Position numbers and translations under genes: made by a program. From Lepidostoma basale (Eukaryota > Arthropoda > Insecta > Trichoptera > Lepidostomatidae), in the NCBI GenBank assembly GCA_022606425.2, contig JAHDVF020001334.1, positions 124,001-188,000 of the forward strand: a stretch of DNA of 64,000 nt, given 5' to 3'. Within the stretch, counting starts at the first letter, position 1. Each line of letters starts with the position of its first letter. Below the pieces are notes generated by a model. That model saw only the letters and a list, made by a program, of their open reading frames with translations. It ran no database searches and was not told the origin of the DNA. This document shows, one piece after another, positions 10,415 through 20,744 of this stretch.

Positions 10415-10620
10415 TATTGCTGATTGTTTTTTTTGAACAATGATGTAAAACTCAATATATGATAATGAAAACACGTGTTTTTTAGAAGTTTCGTAATATT
10501 TTATGAGCATGACTAATTTCCCCTAGCTAAGGTATTATCATTAATGCCTTAGCAAGGCGAAACACGTTACTCCCATAAAATATAATAAAGCTTCTGGAAT
10601 AAAACATTTTCGTGAATATA
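10415..10620. repeat. H3 palindromic repeat
   Basis: Left arm: TTTGAACAATGATGTAAAAC, GTTTTTTAGAAGTTTC. Right arm: AATGCCTTAGCAAGGCGAAA, CACGTTACTCCCATAAAATA. Stem II of the ribozyme-like fold is GCCTT/AAGGC. The stem III palindrome reads ACACGT here, an ACATGT variant, followed by T. No CTGANGA box remains. Confidence 0.75.
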
Positions 10621-11704
10621 ACATATAATACTACTTAATTTTTGAATTAAAGTAAGTGTTTGGACCATAAAAAAGTAAAATTAAAAACATGTACAAAGGG
10701 AAGCCACTGGCGAACTGCGTATAATTTTTGAGACATAACATCATATTTCGGAACAACCGTCCAAATGCCAACCTGATATTAAGGACTGTCGTATTAACCG
10801 TCGCGTTGCCATGTGGTCAATTGAGTTTCCACTGCCAATTTAAAGTTGATTTTCTTAAAACCTATGGACCCTAATATTATAAAAAAAATTGTAATCCTCC
10901 ATTGAAGTGTTCTCAATATTTCGTAATAAAAAAAAAGCAAAAAATTACTTCCTTCATCCCAAAAAAAAATATTTTCTAAGACTGCCCTCACCTTCATTCG
11001 TGTTAAGGTAGAATTTGTTTTGCTAATATTTACAACTTTATCAAAAGTGACAAATACTTACTCGCTGTTTTGAACGTATTATAAATTATATGTTTGGCCT
11101 TTTCTCATAGGTACGTAATAATACCGACTGTGGACGGAAACGCAGCACGCAACTTAATAATATCAGAACTGTGAAAATATTAACACTTTACCAAAATGGA
11201 CAAATATTAATACGTACTCGTTGTCTTGAACGTAGTATACATTTTGCCTAGGTGCCTTTATCATACGTAAAATTATAGCGCCACGGCCGCGGCGCGGCGC
11301 GGCGGGGCGAGACAAGTTCATACTTGGTGTCAGTTGCTCATATGCTGTCTGGCATTCCATATCAGAAATCGCATGGTTCCAGAAAAAAATTAATAATGAT
11401 ATGTTTTTCAAATAATCCATGTATGTTATAGATATCGATCTATTCCTAATGAAATTCCCTACAAGATGACATAAATTAAATTTTGATTCATCGAGTCATA
11501 TGCTTGATATTTAGATAAAGTTAGCGGTAAACTGAATTGACCACATGGGAGCGAGCGTTTTGTTTTGAACACGGTATGTTAAGGGTTAAATCGTAAAATT
11601 CGCTTTAATATGAAAAAAAGTTTATTGTACTACTTAGAAATACCCTTAATGTATTATAATATACCCAAATACTGGGTATATTATTATACATTAATTGGTC
11701 TAGA
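10621..11704. other. No gene seen; short GC-rich block
   Basis: About 1.1 kb without a recognised element. Bases 11278-11312 are a compact CpG-rich block (GGCCGCGGCGCGGCGCGGCG) unlike its surroundings. The 85-codon minus ORF over it (11163-11420) shows no family motif. Confidence 0.35.
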
Positions 11705-12137
11705 TTAAAGCAGGTAAAAAAGGATGAAATTAGGATAAAATGAGATCACTGAGAAGAATATGTGGGAAAACGATATATGATAATAACAAATGACGAAATA
11801 AGGAAGAAATGTAAAACAGATGATTGCATCATAAGTAAAATTAAAATGTATCCCAGAGATGGTTTGGATATATGGAACGAATGGACGCTAGAAGAGTGGT
11901 TAAAATGTTGTATAAAAGCAGTGTGAGTAGAAAGAAAAGCCGTGGAAAACCAAGGAAGGCATGGCATGACCAAATTAATCAAATATTGAAGGGGGCCACG
12001 TTTGAAGTAAAAAAATCGACGAACGTGCATGTTACGACGTATGAATGTAGAGGAAGCTAGAGAGGTATGTCAGAACAGAACAGTATGGCGGTCTATACTC
12101 TCTGCCTACATGATGGTTAGTTAGTTAGTTAGTTAGT
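11705..12137 (+). mobile_element. Family A non-LTR retrotransposon, 3' end
   Basis: Decayed MRSLRRICGKTIYD, FGYMERMDARRVVK, SRGKPRKAWHDQINQILK and VYECRGS-like pieces end in a 5-unit TTAG tail (12117-12137). It is close to the copies at 18395 and 37050 (VSxKxSRGxPRK subgroup). Confidence 0.85.
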
Positions 12138-13185
12138 CTCTTTAAGGATATAAGTTTAAATGCAAAGTTCGATTTTGTATTTTATGTAAAGTATATAATA
12201 CTCCTGAAGAACAAATATCACTGGCCTCATCTGGCCAGTCTACTCGGCTGGCTATTTCTCCGCAAGCATTTTAAAACATTTATCGCAGGGGTAAAAATTC
12301 TCGGGTCGCGTTCAAACATTTATACCTGATAAGGGACCGTCACAGAAAGGGTGGTAGACATTTTAATATTTTACATAAATTACTTGGTGAGCTGTGAAAA
12401 ATTAAATTTTGCAGAATCAGGGGTTGCCTTGTTACAAGAAAGGGATGTATTCTATACGAGGTAATAGAAAAATGATAGCCTTATTTATATTTTATGACTT
12501 TTGCATGCGGCAAATTGTTACAAACTTTTAACCCTGTTTTTATGAAACGTAACTTAATATTAATCTTTCATATCTCGGGTAAAATAAATAAATCATTTAT
12601 ATGTATGAAAGTACACGGCGACTGTGAAGAAACTTATTCCGAATATGCACAAGATTACAATTTTTTTTAAATGAATATAAACACTGTTTTCCACTTCTAA
12701 GTTTATTTTTCTCGACATGTTTGTGAAGATTTTACACCTTTATAATCGGGAGAATGATATAAACTAAACTCAAAATTGGAAAAACCAGTGTTTTGAAAAT
12801 TCAAAAATCGACATTGTGGAATTCTATAGATTACACTTTGTTCTACTATACTTTCTACCCGATCACGAAAATTAGATCCAGCGTTCACATTTAGATTTTT
12901 AGATTTAAAACACGTCTTAATGCGCCCTTGAGGTGATTACATTACAAAATCGGCGCTTTAAAAGTTAGCATATTATTATTATTATTATTACACAATGGTT
13001 GATTAAATACTATAATATTTTTATTGGTAAAACTGCTTGTTGTGAATGCAAAATATGTTAAATTTTTATTTTATTTCTTACAATGTAAATATAATATAAA
13101 GGTTTACGTTTTCTAGATAATCTCTTTGAGATAACCCAATACTGCGGAAGCTCTGTTAATTTGTTCCTATATAAATATACAATAT
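12138..13185. other. No gene seen; ATT microsatellite
   Basis: Unassigned AT-rich DNA. Bases 12971-12990 are seven ATT units. Confidence 0.35.
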
Positions 13186-13189
13186 AATA

Positions 13190-13405
13190 ACTAAATATTC
13201 CATTGTTTCGGCCGAAACACTATGATACTTCAACATCATAAACTTTTAAATTATGAAACTCTCTTTTTTATGTATCACAATTTAAATTTTACTTTTCGCG
13301 ACAGCCGTATCGTCAAACAATGTTGACATCATCAGGTGTTACAATAATATGTCGCAAAAATTAAAAAATAAAATTGTGAAACGTAAAAAACAGAGTTAAA
13401 TAATT
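13190..13405. repeat. H1 palindromic repeat
   Basis: Order: CCATTGTTTCGGCCGAAAC, ATGATACTTCAACAT, ATGTATCACAATTTAAATT, CGCGACAGCCG, TCATCAGGTGTTACAATAA, then a partial right arm TCGCAAAAATTAAAAAAT and AAATTGTGA. The same order recurs at 40610-41170. The left arm carries a damaged hammerhead-like motif. Confidence 0.8.
13299..13335 (-). ncRNA. Hammerhead-like ribozyme motif (H1, damaged)
   Basis: The minus strand has CTGATGA, the extra T, stem II GTCAA/TTGAC, then GATAC in place of GAAAC (A14 changed), then GGCTGTC. The change in the invariant GAAA box predicts loss of activity. Confidence 0.5.
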
Positions 13406-13439
13406 TAACAGTTTATAATATAATAACTGACAGTAAGGT

Positions 13440-13690
13440 CAAAATACACAAAATCTGCGTAAGGCCTATAGTGACATATGACATTGAGACCAGGAAGGAT
13501 ACTACAAGAACTGAGGATAAAGTGAGAGTGGCAGAGATGCGGACGCTGAGGAAATAGCAGGCAAGACTCTTCAAGATAGAGTGAGGAATCTTTTTGGTGG
13601 TCTTCCGAGGGAACGGTAACCAACAGTAATCTGATGCAAAACAACCAGGGGATGAGGGATCCATCCCTTGCTTGCGTCCATTCATTAATT
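13440..13690. mobile_element. Family D (RTE-like) fragment with internal inversion
   Basis: Bases 13444-13592 read on the plus strand as VRPIVTYDIETRKDTTRT and KVRVAEMRTLR, the family D post-RT region. Bases 13593-13690 read on the minus strand as the MDPS..P and PSEDHQK-like end of the same protein. Opposite orientation of adjacent parts of one ORF is typical of twin priming during target-primed reverse transcription. Confidence 0.6.
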
Positions 13691-13789
13691 AATATACACA
13701 TATAAGTATTGCCAGGAGAGAACTTGGTTATCTGGAATAATAGTGTTCTCACAGGAAGTGTTCCAGGCAAAATAAGTGAAGCCAAATCT

Positions 13790-13910
13790 CTACTCGGCGG
13801 TGCGGGCTACAGAGAACAGAGAGGATTGGAATCATTTTGTTTAAGTCACGGGCAGTTCCATAGATCATGACCCTCAGTAATGAGGAAACTAAGAAAGAAG
13901 AAGAATAAGT
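13790..13910 (+). mobile_element. Family C (RTE-like) 3' end with GAA tail
   Basis: It resembles the C-terminus and terminus of the copy at 41330-41590: CATAGATCATGACCCTCAG, AATGAGGAAACTAAGAAAG then GAAGAAGAA. Frameshifts remove the ORF. Confidence 0.6.
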
Positions 13911-14461
13911 GAAACTGTATTCTGGGAATTAAAAATGATTATAGGAAATGTCTCAAGTATTTTGGGATAATACATGACAATACAAATTTCTTTCATATCA
14001 TAAAGATTAATAACGTGACATTTATGCTTGAGCGAATTTTATAAGGATGAGTTAACATTGAGAAATACTAAGAATAGATAGCAAGCCCAGCCAAGGAATA
14101 TTTCAAAAATCACGAAATAATTTGTTTTGAAGCCCTAGATTAAATTTGCCGGAAAATCGCTGCGAGAAGTTCCAAGGTTTCGGTTATAAATATCCTTCAA
14201 TCAAATGTCGTGAATGTCTATCGAATAGTGATGTAATGGAAGAAGAATGATTGCTAGCACGAAAAGGGAGGGGGGGGAGTTAGACCAGTGGTAGGGGAGG
14301 TCATTATTGATACCCCGGACTGTGAGGGTAAAATATGTAAAAAAAAACAATTAATATTCAGATACGAGGCTAATCTCGAACGTAGATTCTCAAACGATTT
14401 ATCTCTTGAAACACATGAAACAGAGTTTTAAGAGTATTTTAACAATTGCGTAGATTTTCAC
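13911..14461. other. No gene seen
   Basis: Unassigned. A GGGAGGGGGGGGAG run sits at about 14265. Confidence 0.3.
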
Positions 14462-14520
14462 GGTTGGCAGCAATATGTTTTGTGTGATTTTGGGTAACAC
14501 CGTGTGATTTCTCCTTCTCG

Positions 14521-14558
14521 ACTGACCTCTCGGAGATCGTTGCAGTCTCCATCTTCAG
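14521..14558 (-). ncRNA. Hammerhead-like ribozyme motif (H9, left arm, damaged)
   Basis: The minus strand has CTGAAGA, extra T, stem II GGAGA/TCTCC, then GAGAGGTC instead of GAAACGTC. The A14 change and broken stem III palindrome predict inactivity. Confidence 0.5.
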
Positions 14559-14641
14559 GGTAATGTGGTGGTGGCCATGATCATTACCTCATTCAATCAT
14601 TACCAATCACACAATCCTGAAGATTACAACACCACATTATC

Positions 14642-14676
14642 CTGAAGATGGAGACTGCAACGATCTCCGAAACGTC
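14642..14676 (+). ncRNA. Hammerhead-like ribozyme motif (H9, intact core)
   Basis: The motif has CTGAAGA (14642-14648), extra T, stem II GGAGA/TCTCC closed by a 9-nt loop, GAAAC (14669-14673), palindromic stem III ACGT and C at the predicted cleavage site (14676). Bases before CTGAAGA (ATC) can pair with those after the cleavage site (GGT), giving a 3-bp stem I. With only a 4-nt self-complementary stem III it would be expected to work as a dimer, if at all. Confidence 0.6.
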
Positions 14677-14830
14677 GGTCGAGAAGGAGAAATCACACGT
14701 TGTTACCCAAAATCACACAAAACATATTTCAACCGTTAATTTTTTATTCGTTTGATGAATGTTAAAATATTTTCATTAAATGTGATGAGACATACATTTT
14801 TAAGATTAAAATCAGAGTGGTGATCTAGGA

Positions 14831-15838
14831 CATTGTTCCGCAAAGCATGTGCCGCGGCACACTGGTGTACCGTAGTCATCAGTTGGTGTGCCGCGGAAAA
14901 AAATCAAGTCGGAAGTTCGATGGCTTTCTCGCGGAAAAGTGCTATCTCGGATTTACGAGCTAAAAAATGAGACCCAGACGTTTTAAGAGACCCAGGGTTC
15001 AGATTTTGCTTCTGTGTTTAAAAAGAAGAATGGGTAGTAAAACTTGCATATCTGGCGAACATATTCGCTCATTAAAATGAACTCAACAGAAAAATGCAAG
15101 GCAGGAATTCTAATACTTTAACGTCGTCGGACAAAATTGAAAGCTTTCGCGCTAAGTTAGTGTTATGGATCAGTCACGCTGTCAATGGTAGTAATGAAAT
15201 GTTTCCAAATGTCATGGCTGCTGATTCAGAAAAAAAGGAGAAGGCTTTGATAGTGAAACACTTGGAGCTATTAGCAGAAAAAATCAACTATTTTTTTCCT
15301 AAGTGTGACCTGCATCCTATAGACTGGGTACGAAATCCATTCTCAGATAACTATTCTCTTGGACACTTACCGATAAACGAGCAGGAATAATTCATGGAGT
15401 TAAAAACTGATCGGACATTAAAACAAAAATTTTCCGAAGTAGAGCTAGCACATTTTTGGCTGCATATAAAAATGAGTATCCACTGCTTTCAAAGCGTACT
15501 GTTTCAATTCTATTACCATTTGCACAACTTACTTATGCGAATTGCAATTTTCAACTCTCACTATTATTACATCGAAAAAAGAGACGATCTAACGGATCGA
15601 CGCCTAAGGACGATCAATGAAGAGATGAGAGCAGCCTTATCAACGATTGCTCCAAATTTTGATCGCTTGTGCTCAGTTAAACAGGCTCACATTTCTCACT
15701 AAACGTCTTTTCATATTAGGTATATTCATTTAAGTAATAAATAAATATTAAATAAACATTGCTTTTTTCGTTGGAGTACCTCTAAAATTTCTTGATTTGA
15801 TAGATGTACTTTGAACACAAAAAGTTTGCGGAACACTG
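14831..15838 (+). mobile_element. hAT (Buster-like) transposon, internally deleted
   Basis: Ends are inverted: CATTGTTCCGCAAA at the left and TTTGCGGAACACTG at the right, flanked by 8-bp direct repeats ATCTAGGA (14823-14830) and ATCTAGGG (15839-15846). That is the hAT target-site size. The left subterminal region has GTGCCGCGGCACAC. The interior keeps only the C-terminal part of a transposase, so the element is about 1 kb rather than full length. Confidence 0.85.
15094..15712 (+). pseudogene. hAT/Buster transposase C-terminal remnant (FAM200/SCAND3-like)
   Basis: Two in-line ORFs (15094-15390 and 15394-15702) separated by one TAA read together as the C-terminal half of a Buster-type hAT transposase. 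Recognisable pieces are KIESFRAKLVLWISHAVNG, MFPNVMAADSEKKEK, DWVRNPF, MELKTDRTLKQKFSEVELAH-type sequence, then INEEMRAALSTIAPNFDRLC. The last part is the dimerisation region near the end of this family. The BED finger and first catalytic residues are missing. The in-frame stop and truncation make it non-functional. Homologues include domesticated genes, but the flanking inverted repeats show this is a transposon. Confidence 0.8.
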
Positions 15839-15954
15839 ATCTAGGGGACAACATTTTTGCTTACTGATCGAGGGGCATGGATTCATTCATAATGATGTCC
15901 TGGTTTCTTCTTCATAATATATATGCTTACATACAATACCAATGAATAAAATAA

Positions 15955-16148
15955 ATATAATCCCCTTCGTCATCTTCACGAAGGGGTAGGCAGTAATTAT
16001 GAACCGCCATTCTTCAAATATTTCTCTCGCTTTCTCAACATTCCATCGTGTCATGCACGCACATCAATTTCCTCGACTCTTCACTTGGCCGATATTAAAT
16101 GTTTGATTAATTTGTACATGGCAAGTTTTCTTCGGTACTTTTATATAT
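15955..16148 (-). mobile_element. Family A 3' end fragment
   Basis: Minus-strand decayed PKKTCHVQINQTFNIGQVK-like and RACMTRW-like sequence, then AYPFVK. There is no intact tail. The 5' end stops at a T/A run (16145) that belongs to repeat U. Confidence 0.7.
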
Positions 16149-16191
16149 ATTTCTGGGGGACATGAAATCAAAAGGACATCTCTAGACTCCA
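16149..16191 (+). repeat. Repeat U, left half (split by insertion)
   Basis: TATATTTCTGGGGGACATGA then AGGACATCTCTAGACTCCAAAGAC. The same sequence at 54830-54960 (minus strand) continues without interruption into the half found at 16593-16670, so the two halves here were separated by an insertion. Confidence 0.7.
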
Positions 16192-16592
16192 AAGACCATA
16201 AAATAAAATAATAAAATTATCTTATAATATTAACTATCTTACCCCAACCATACAAGTATACAGACAAACAAAACAAATAGACATATCAGACCTGACCAAA
16301 TTCAAGACCTTAAAAATTGTACACATGAAGTGACAACAGACAGCAGCTACAAATTAACCAAAAATTCAAAAGTACATAGACACTGGACCAGGAACTGTGA
16401 CAGATATTACTTACCGAATGCACGAACTAAGACAGGATAATCAAAGATATTGAACAATGGACAGAAACTTTACAATGAACTACCAAAAGATACAAGGAGT
16501 CTCACTACAAAATATTATATAGTTACAAGTAAGATCTAAAAATGTCTCCATATAACCCAATTGTTTTTTTTAAATAAAAAAATAAATAATTA
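16192..16592 (+). mobile_element. CR1/Jockey-like non-LTR 3' end inserted in repeat U
   Basis: The end of the coding region is visible as LYNELPKDTRSLTTKYYIV (near 16470-16530), typical of the short C-terminal ending of CR1-like polyproteins, followed by TAAAAAAATAAATAATTAA. The uninterrupted copy of the host repeat at 54830-54960 gives an empty-site comparison that defines the insert to within a few bases. Confidence 0.65.
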
Positions 16593-16670
16593 AAATTATT
16601 TTTAAGGGGTCAAATGTGATGCCACTAAAAATACAATATCTAGCGCCCTTGAAAACGTCAAATAGTTGGG
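16593..16670 (+). repeat. Repeat U, right half
   Basis: AATTATTTTTAAGGGGTCAA, AATACAATATCTAGCGCCCT, AAACGTCAAATAGTTGGG. It matches 54830-54897 on the opposite strand. Confidence 0.7.
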
Positions 16671-16779
16671 CTGACCTTCCATCACAATGGCAAGATAAAG
16701 AGGAGAGATAAGGCTTTGTCATTGCCACGAAGAAAAATAATTAAGAAAATAACTTTAAAAAAATACCTGGATTTATACA

Positions 16780-17030
16780 TTAATGTGATAGTTTTGGGAA
16801 TTTTGTGCTGTGAAACTTAGCCTTCAGTATTCTTCGCCTCCAACTCCTCCTGTCCTCCGCTTCGACCCTCCGATCTGACACTCGTAACAATTTCGCCCCA
16901 TCTCTCCCAAATTCATCTTCCCATCGCAGCCTTGGTCTTCTGCCACCTGGGTGCCACTCCAGCAATCTTTTTAGGGTTCGCGATGACGGCATCCTCTGCA
17001 CGTGACCGGCTTATCTCAGTCTATTCAGTT
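16780..17030 (-). mobile_element. RTE-like non-LTR C-terminal fragment
   Basis: A 73-codon minus-strand ORF reads MQRMPSSRTLKRLLEWHPGG, RRPRLRWEDEF and AEDRRSWRRRILKAK. This is the GRPxxRWxDD ... A.DR..WR.I ending of RTE-like polyproteins. It keeps its frame, so it is younger than most neighbours. No GAA tail is seen. Confidence 0.7.
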
Positions 17031-17124
17031 TGACCTGGGTGGATGATCATGAATGAAACGTTAAAAATAAACGTAATCATTTATAAAATAATGCTAGTAA
17101 CTGAATCTTCGCGCATTTTATTGA

Positions 17125-17300
17125 TACTACAAGCTTTTTTTTTTTTTTTTTCTCTTGGTATAGGTCGTATGACCTATTTATGATGGTTAACTGTCTTAGG
17201 ATGATGACGTTTAGCCATACCACTATCTTTTTGATGTCCTTCCTGGTAGCTTTTTGCTGCTGGGGTTTTCATTTTTAACAATTTACTCTATTCTCTAAGC
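17125..17300. other. Unclassified repeat-like T-rich segment
   Basis: A run of 16 T then TCTCTTGGTATAGGTCGTATG. It may be the minus-strand A-tail end of a retroelement (element to the right), but I recognise no family. Confidence 0.3.
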
Positions 17301-17329
17301 TATATTAACAGGATAATATACTTGTATTT

Positions 17330-17665
17330 CACTTCTTCTCTTCTTTCTGTGTCCTGTCAGGTCTCCTTAACGTTGACTATCACCCCTGAGTAGGCCTCCC
17401 AGTCGTGGGCAGCTCGGAACAGCTACTCCACGGTCCTCAGCACTGTCCACTCTCGGATGTTCCTCAGTCAGGAAACTTGCCTTCTCCCAACACCTCGTCG
17501 ACCCTCAATCTTACCCTTTAAGATCAGATGTATCAGTGCGTATTTCGCCTCTTAGAACATGGCCCAAGTAGGACACCTTATGTTGGTCAGCAACTCTCTG
17601 TCAACTCTGGCTCTATGGAGAACGTTTGTGTTGCTGACCATGTCAGTCCAGGAGATGCGTTATAT
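17330..17665 (-). mobile_element. Family E (RTE-like) non-LTR 3' part
   Basis: The minus strand reads ISWTDMVSNTNVLHRARVDR, ELLTNIR, EAKYALIHLILKGKIEG, RRGVGRRQVS and LRNIREWTVLRTVE, interrupted by stops. It is the same family as the copy at 35770-36272. Confidence 0.75.
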
Positions 17666-18284
17666 ATTTAATAGAGTTTATTTTTAAATTATAATATGGA
17701 ATATCTCCGTGGCAAATGAATATTTTTTATTGAAGGAATATACTGTTAAATGTTGTATCATAAATGTAAAATGTAATTACAACTATAATTACACACATGT
17801 TCGTTAGATTGTATCAATTAGGCGCACATAATTACAACAAATATTTGGTATATGAAAAGTTACGTAATGAAAATGTATAAATTTGGCGTTGCAAAAATAT
17901 AAAAGAGTCCATGTAAGGGTGGGATTACCCTGATCGAAGTCCTGGGGGTATTTGATGCTTTAGACATTAAATGGCTTTCGCCGTAGATTGCCCCTATTGT
18001 TAGCGTAGATAAGGATAAGGTACTGGGTCCAATAGCGTTTAAAATGATTAATTCCTTGTCATAAAGAGAGCCATTCGGGATTGTACATATTCATATACAT
18101 ATATATGTTTCTGGAGGCTTAAGGAACTTTCCAAAATTTCTTATGAAGATACCCTAACAGAGGTACTTCACACAATTGAAATGTTTTCCTTAACATTTGA
18201 AAACTTTTATTAATAATGATTTCCATATACGAGTACTAGAGGGTTATTATCTAAAATGTTTCGTATTACGATATTCAGAAACTA
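17666..18284. other. No gene seen
   Basis: AT-rich DNA with no recognised repeat or coding signal. Confidence 0.3.
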
Positions 18285-18668
18285 ATTTACTAACCGTCGC
18301 GCGTTTCACTGGAGGGTTTCACTCTGTTCTGACATACCTCTCTAGCTTCCTCTACATTAATATATCGTAAAATGTACGTTCGTCGATTCAAAATAGGCCG
18401 TAGAAATGATATCACTGAGAATAATGTGCGGAAAATCGATATATGATAGTATATCTAAATACTGTACGACGAAATAAGGAAGAAATGATTAAACGATTGC
18501 ATCATAAGTAAAATTATAAAAGGATTACTGAGATGGTTTGGACATATGTAACGAAAGAACGAGATGGTTAAAATGTTATGTTTACAAGCAGTGTAAATGG
18601 AAAAAGAAGCCGCGGAAGACCAAGAAAAGCATGGAGTGACCAAATTAATCAAATACTAAAAGGATAGA
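18285..18668. mobile_element. Family A fragments, head-to-head inversion
   Basis: Bases 18285-18390 are the minus-strand 3' end (CTAACCGTCGCG..., CTGACATACCTCTCTAGCTTC). Bases 18395-18668 are plus-strand family A from MISLR-like MRSLRR through FGHM to SRGRPRKAWSDQINQILKG. The abrupt strand switch at about 18390, with no tail on the plus part, suggests an inverted duplication or twin-primed insertion. Confidence 0.7.
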
Positions 18669-18669
18669 T

Positions 18670-19140
18670 AAAAACATATCTTCTAACAGATTTCTTTACT
18701 CCTTTCACCTAAGATTGTAATCACAAAATATTTACATATTTAAAAAAAATATAAAAATACAACATCGTGCTTCAAAATATAATTGCAAAAATTAAGATGA
18801 TTTTCACTATAAAAAAATTATCATAAAATAATCTCGATATAAATATTTAAATTTTAGGCATATAAAATATCTGTACACATACGAGTATATTTATTTGAAT
18901 AATTAATGGAACGGTATACGTTACGTATATTGGAAACCTTCACATAAATCTTAAAGTGATAACAACCCTTGTCAAGAATAAATACTTGTGGTGTAACATA
19001 AACTATTTAATATCTACAAAAATATAAAATTTTATATTAAGAAAAAAAAAACATATTTCACTTACTCGCAAAGTTCGTAATATTAGTTACATAAAGTATA
19101 TTTGTACGAGTAATACTAGTTTTAACGTGAACATCATTAT
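18670..19140. other. No gene seen
   Basis: AT-rich, including AAAATTATCATAAAATAATC and two TACGAGTA octamers. No gene supported. Confidence 0.3.
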
Positions 19141-19148
19141 ACCATTCA

Positions 19149-19313
19149 CAGTGGCGGTACTCCCATAGAAGCCCAGAAGCCTGGCTTGCGTAAGAAATTT
19201 TGAATCAAAACCTCTTCTGGCTTACAGAGGTTTAGCTCTTGTGGCTATTCCTCTTACGTTAAATTTCTTACGCCGCGCCGGGCTTCTGGGCTTCTACGGG
19301 AGTACTGCCACTG
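19149..19313. mobile_element. hAT-type MITE
   Basis: Terminal inverted repeats of about 37 bp: CAGTGGCGGTACTCCCATAG plus AAGCCCAGAAGCC at the left, GGCTTCTGGGCTTCTACGGG plus AGTACTGCCACTG at the right. Flanks ACCATTCA and ATCATCCA agree at 6 of 8 positions, as expected for a decayed 8-bp hAT duplication. A second inner inverted pair (CGTAAGAAATTT / AAATTTCTTACG) makes it a near-complete foldback. Confidence 0.75.
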
Positions 19314-19429
19314 ATCATCCAATAGTTAAAAGATAATCTTAAACTGTAGTCAAATATTTAAAATCTATTTATATTTTATTGAAACATATTTAGGTAATCA
19401 TTCAAGTCATTAACTAAAAAAAAATTAAT

Positions 19430-19525
19430 TTGCAATTTTTTCAAGAACCTTTCAGAAGGGCGAAACATGTCATTCCCATAAAATATAATAAAACTTCAGA
19501 AAACTGACGTTTTTATTCGTATTAA
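19430..19525 (+). repeat. H3 repeat, right arm
   Basis: CTTTCAGAAGGGCGAAACATG then TCATTCCCATAAAATATAAT and ACGTTTTTATTCG. The left arm is absent. The pre-GAAAC segment here reads TTTCAGAAGGGC, unlike the other H3 copies. Confidence 0.7.
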
Positions 19526-20180
19526 TTATTTCTGTCAAATTTGACAGCAATCGCTTTATCAAAATGGCCCCTTTTCGCTGTCAAAGTTTAAAGGTCACTA
19601 TTGAAAAACCTTATACATACCAATTGGATGTTCTTCCGAATTGTGCTCTATTATCTCTAGTTCATATAAAAATGAATACGCGAATAATGTCCCGGTTCTT
19701 TTCATCAAGTCATGTTTTCGGCAGTATTTAAATATAATACATTACTGAAGGATATTGTGTACCGAAATTAATCTTGTAAAATTATTATCATTTATTATGT
19801 AAATGTCCTCAGGAGAACAATTTCTAAAATGGAGTTATTTGTGAAATTTTGTTCTGAAATAAATAGGGGACTTTAAAAGCTCTGCGCTTAAGTGTAAAGC
19901 TTCGAAAATTCGATCGAGAATCCCTGTAAGTCCTTTAGCCCCCCACTTTCACCCCAGAAGCCTTAGCGACTGTAATTCTGGCCAAATCTAATCACCGCTC
20001 GGTTATTCAATGAAGAAAATATTCCGGGTGAGATTTCTCGAGAGCAAGGAGAAACCCTTTACGTCAGGGATCACTACGCGATGAAAGAATGTCGGTTTCG
20101 CGTTCCATGTTCTCAAGTACCAAAGTGTACGTTTTCAAGGGTTAACTCACTCATAAAAAATCACTTCATGGTTATTTCTC
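19526..20180. other. No gene seen
   Basis: Unassigned. Bases 19900-20110 have slightly higher GC but no ORF with a recognisable motif. Confidence 0.3.
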
Positions 20181-20184
20181 ACTT

Positions 20185-20625
20185 CAAAAATGTATATGGT
20201 GAAGCACGGAACTAGCAAAAGAAGGATGGAAGTATTATATAATAAATGAAATAGAAATGAAATCAACTAGACGAATATGTGGAAACTCTGTGTATGATAG
20301 AGTGTCGAAAGAAAATATAAGGATTAAATGCAGTGCGAATGAAAGTATTATGAACAAAAAATTAAAGGATCATTATTATGCTTTGGACACGTGGAAATAA
20401 TTAATAAAGAAAGAATGGCAAAAAAGTTTTTTTCAACGATATAGAACTAGAAATAGAGAAAACGCGAGGAAAACGAGGCATGATCAAACAAATTAAATAT
20501 TGAATTTCGGCCACGTGAGGAGTCGGAGAAATCGACTCGCTTACATGACACTATGAATGTTGAGGAAACAAGAGAAATACCAGGAAAGCACAGTGGAGGG
20601 TCTATTCTTTTTGCCATATGAAATA
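20185..20625 (+). mobile_element. Family A non-LTR retrotransposon, 3' part
   Basis: Decayed AWNWQK, EMKSTRRICGNSVYDRVS and VRSRRNRLAY-like pieces, ending near CTATTCTTTTTGCC without the terminal tail. Many single-base indels. Confidence 0.75.
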
Positions 20626-20744
20626 AATGTATATTGAAATACGTATCCTTCGTTAATGAAATCAAATCAGGATATTTCTCAAATATATTACAAACATATA
20701 CCTATTAAAGTTTAAGGCGAACAGGTAAAATATAATAAACTTAC

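Larger units (their letters stand above)
14462..14735. repeat. H9 palindromic repeat
   Basis: The arms share GTGTGATTTTGGGTAACA, TTCTCCTTCTCGAC, GATCGTTGCAGTCTCCATC and TAATGTGGTG with inverse copies at 14630-14720. The terminal words ACGGTTG...ATATGTTTTGTGTGA are inverted at the right end. This is a roughly 270-bp near-perfect foldback with a short spacer. Confidence 0.85.
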
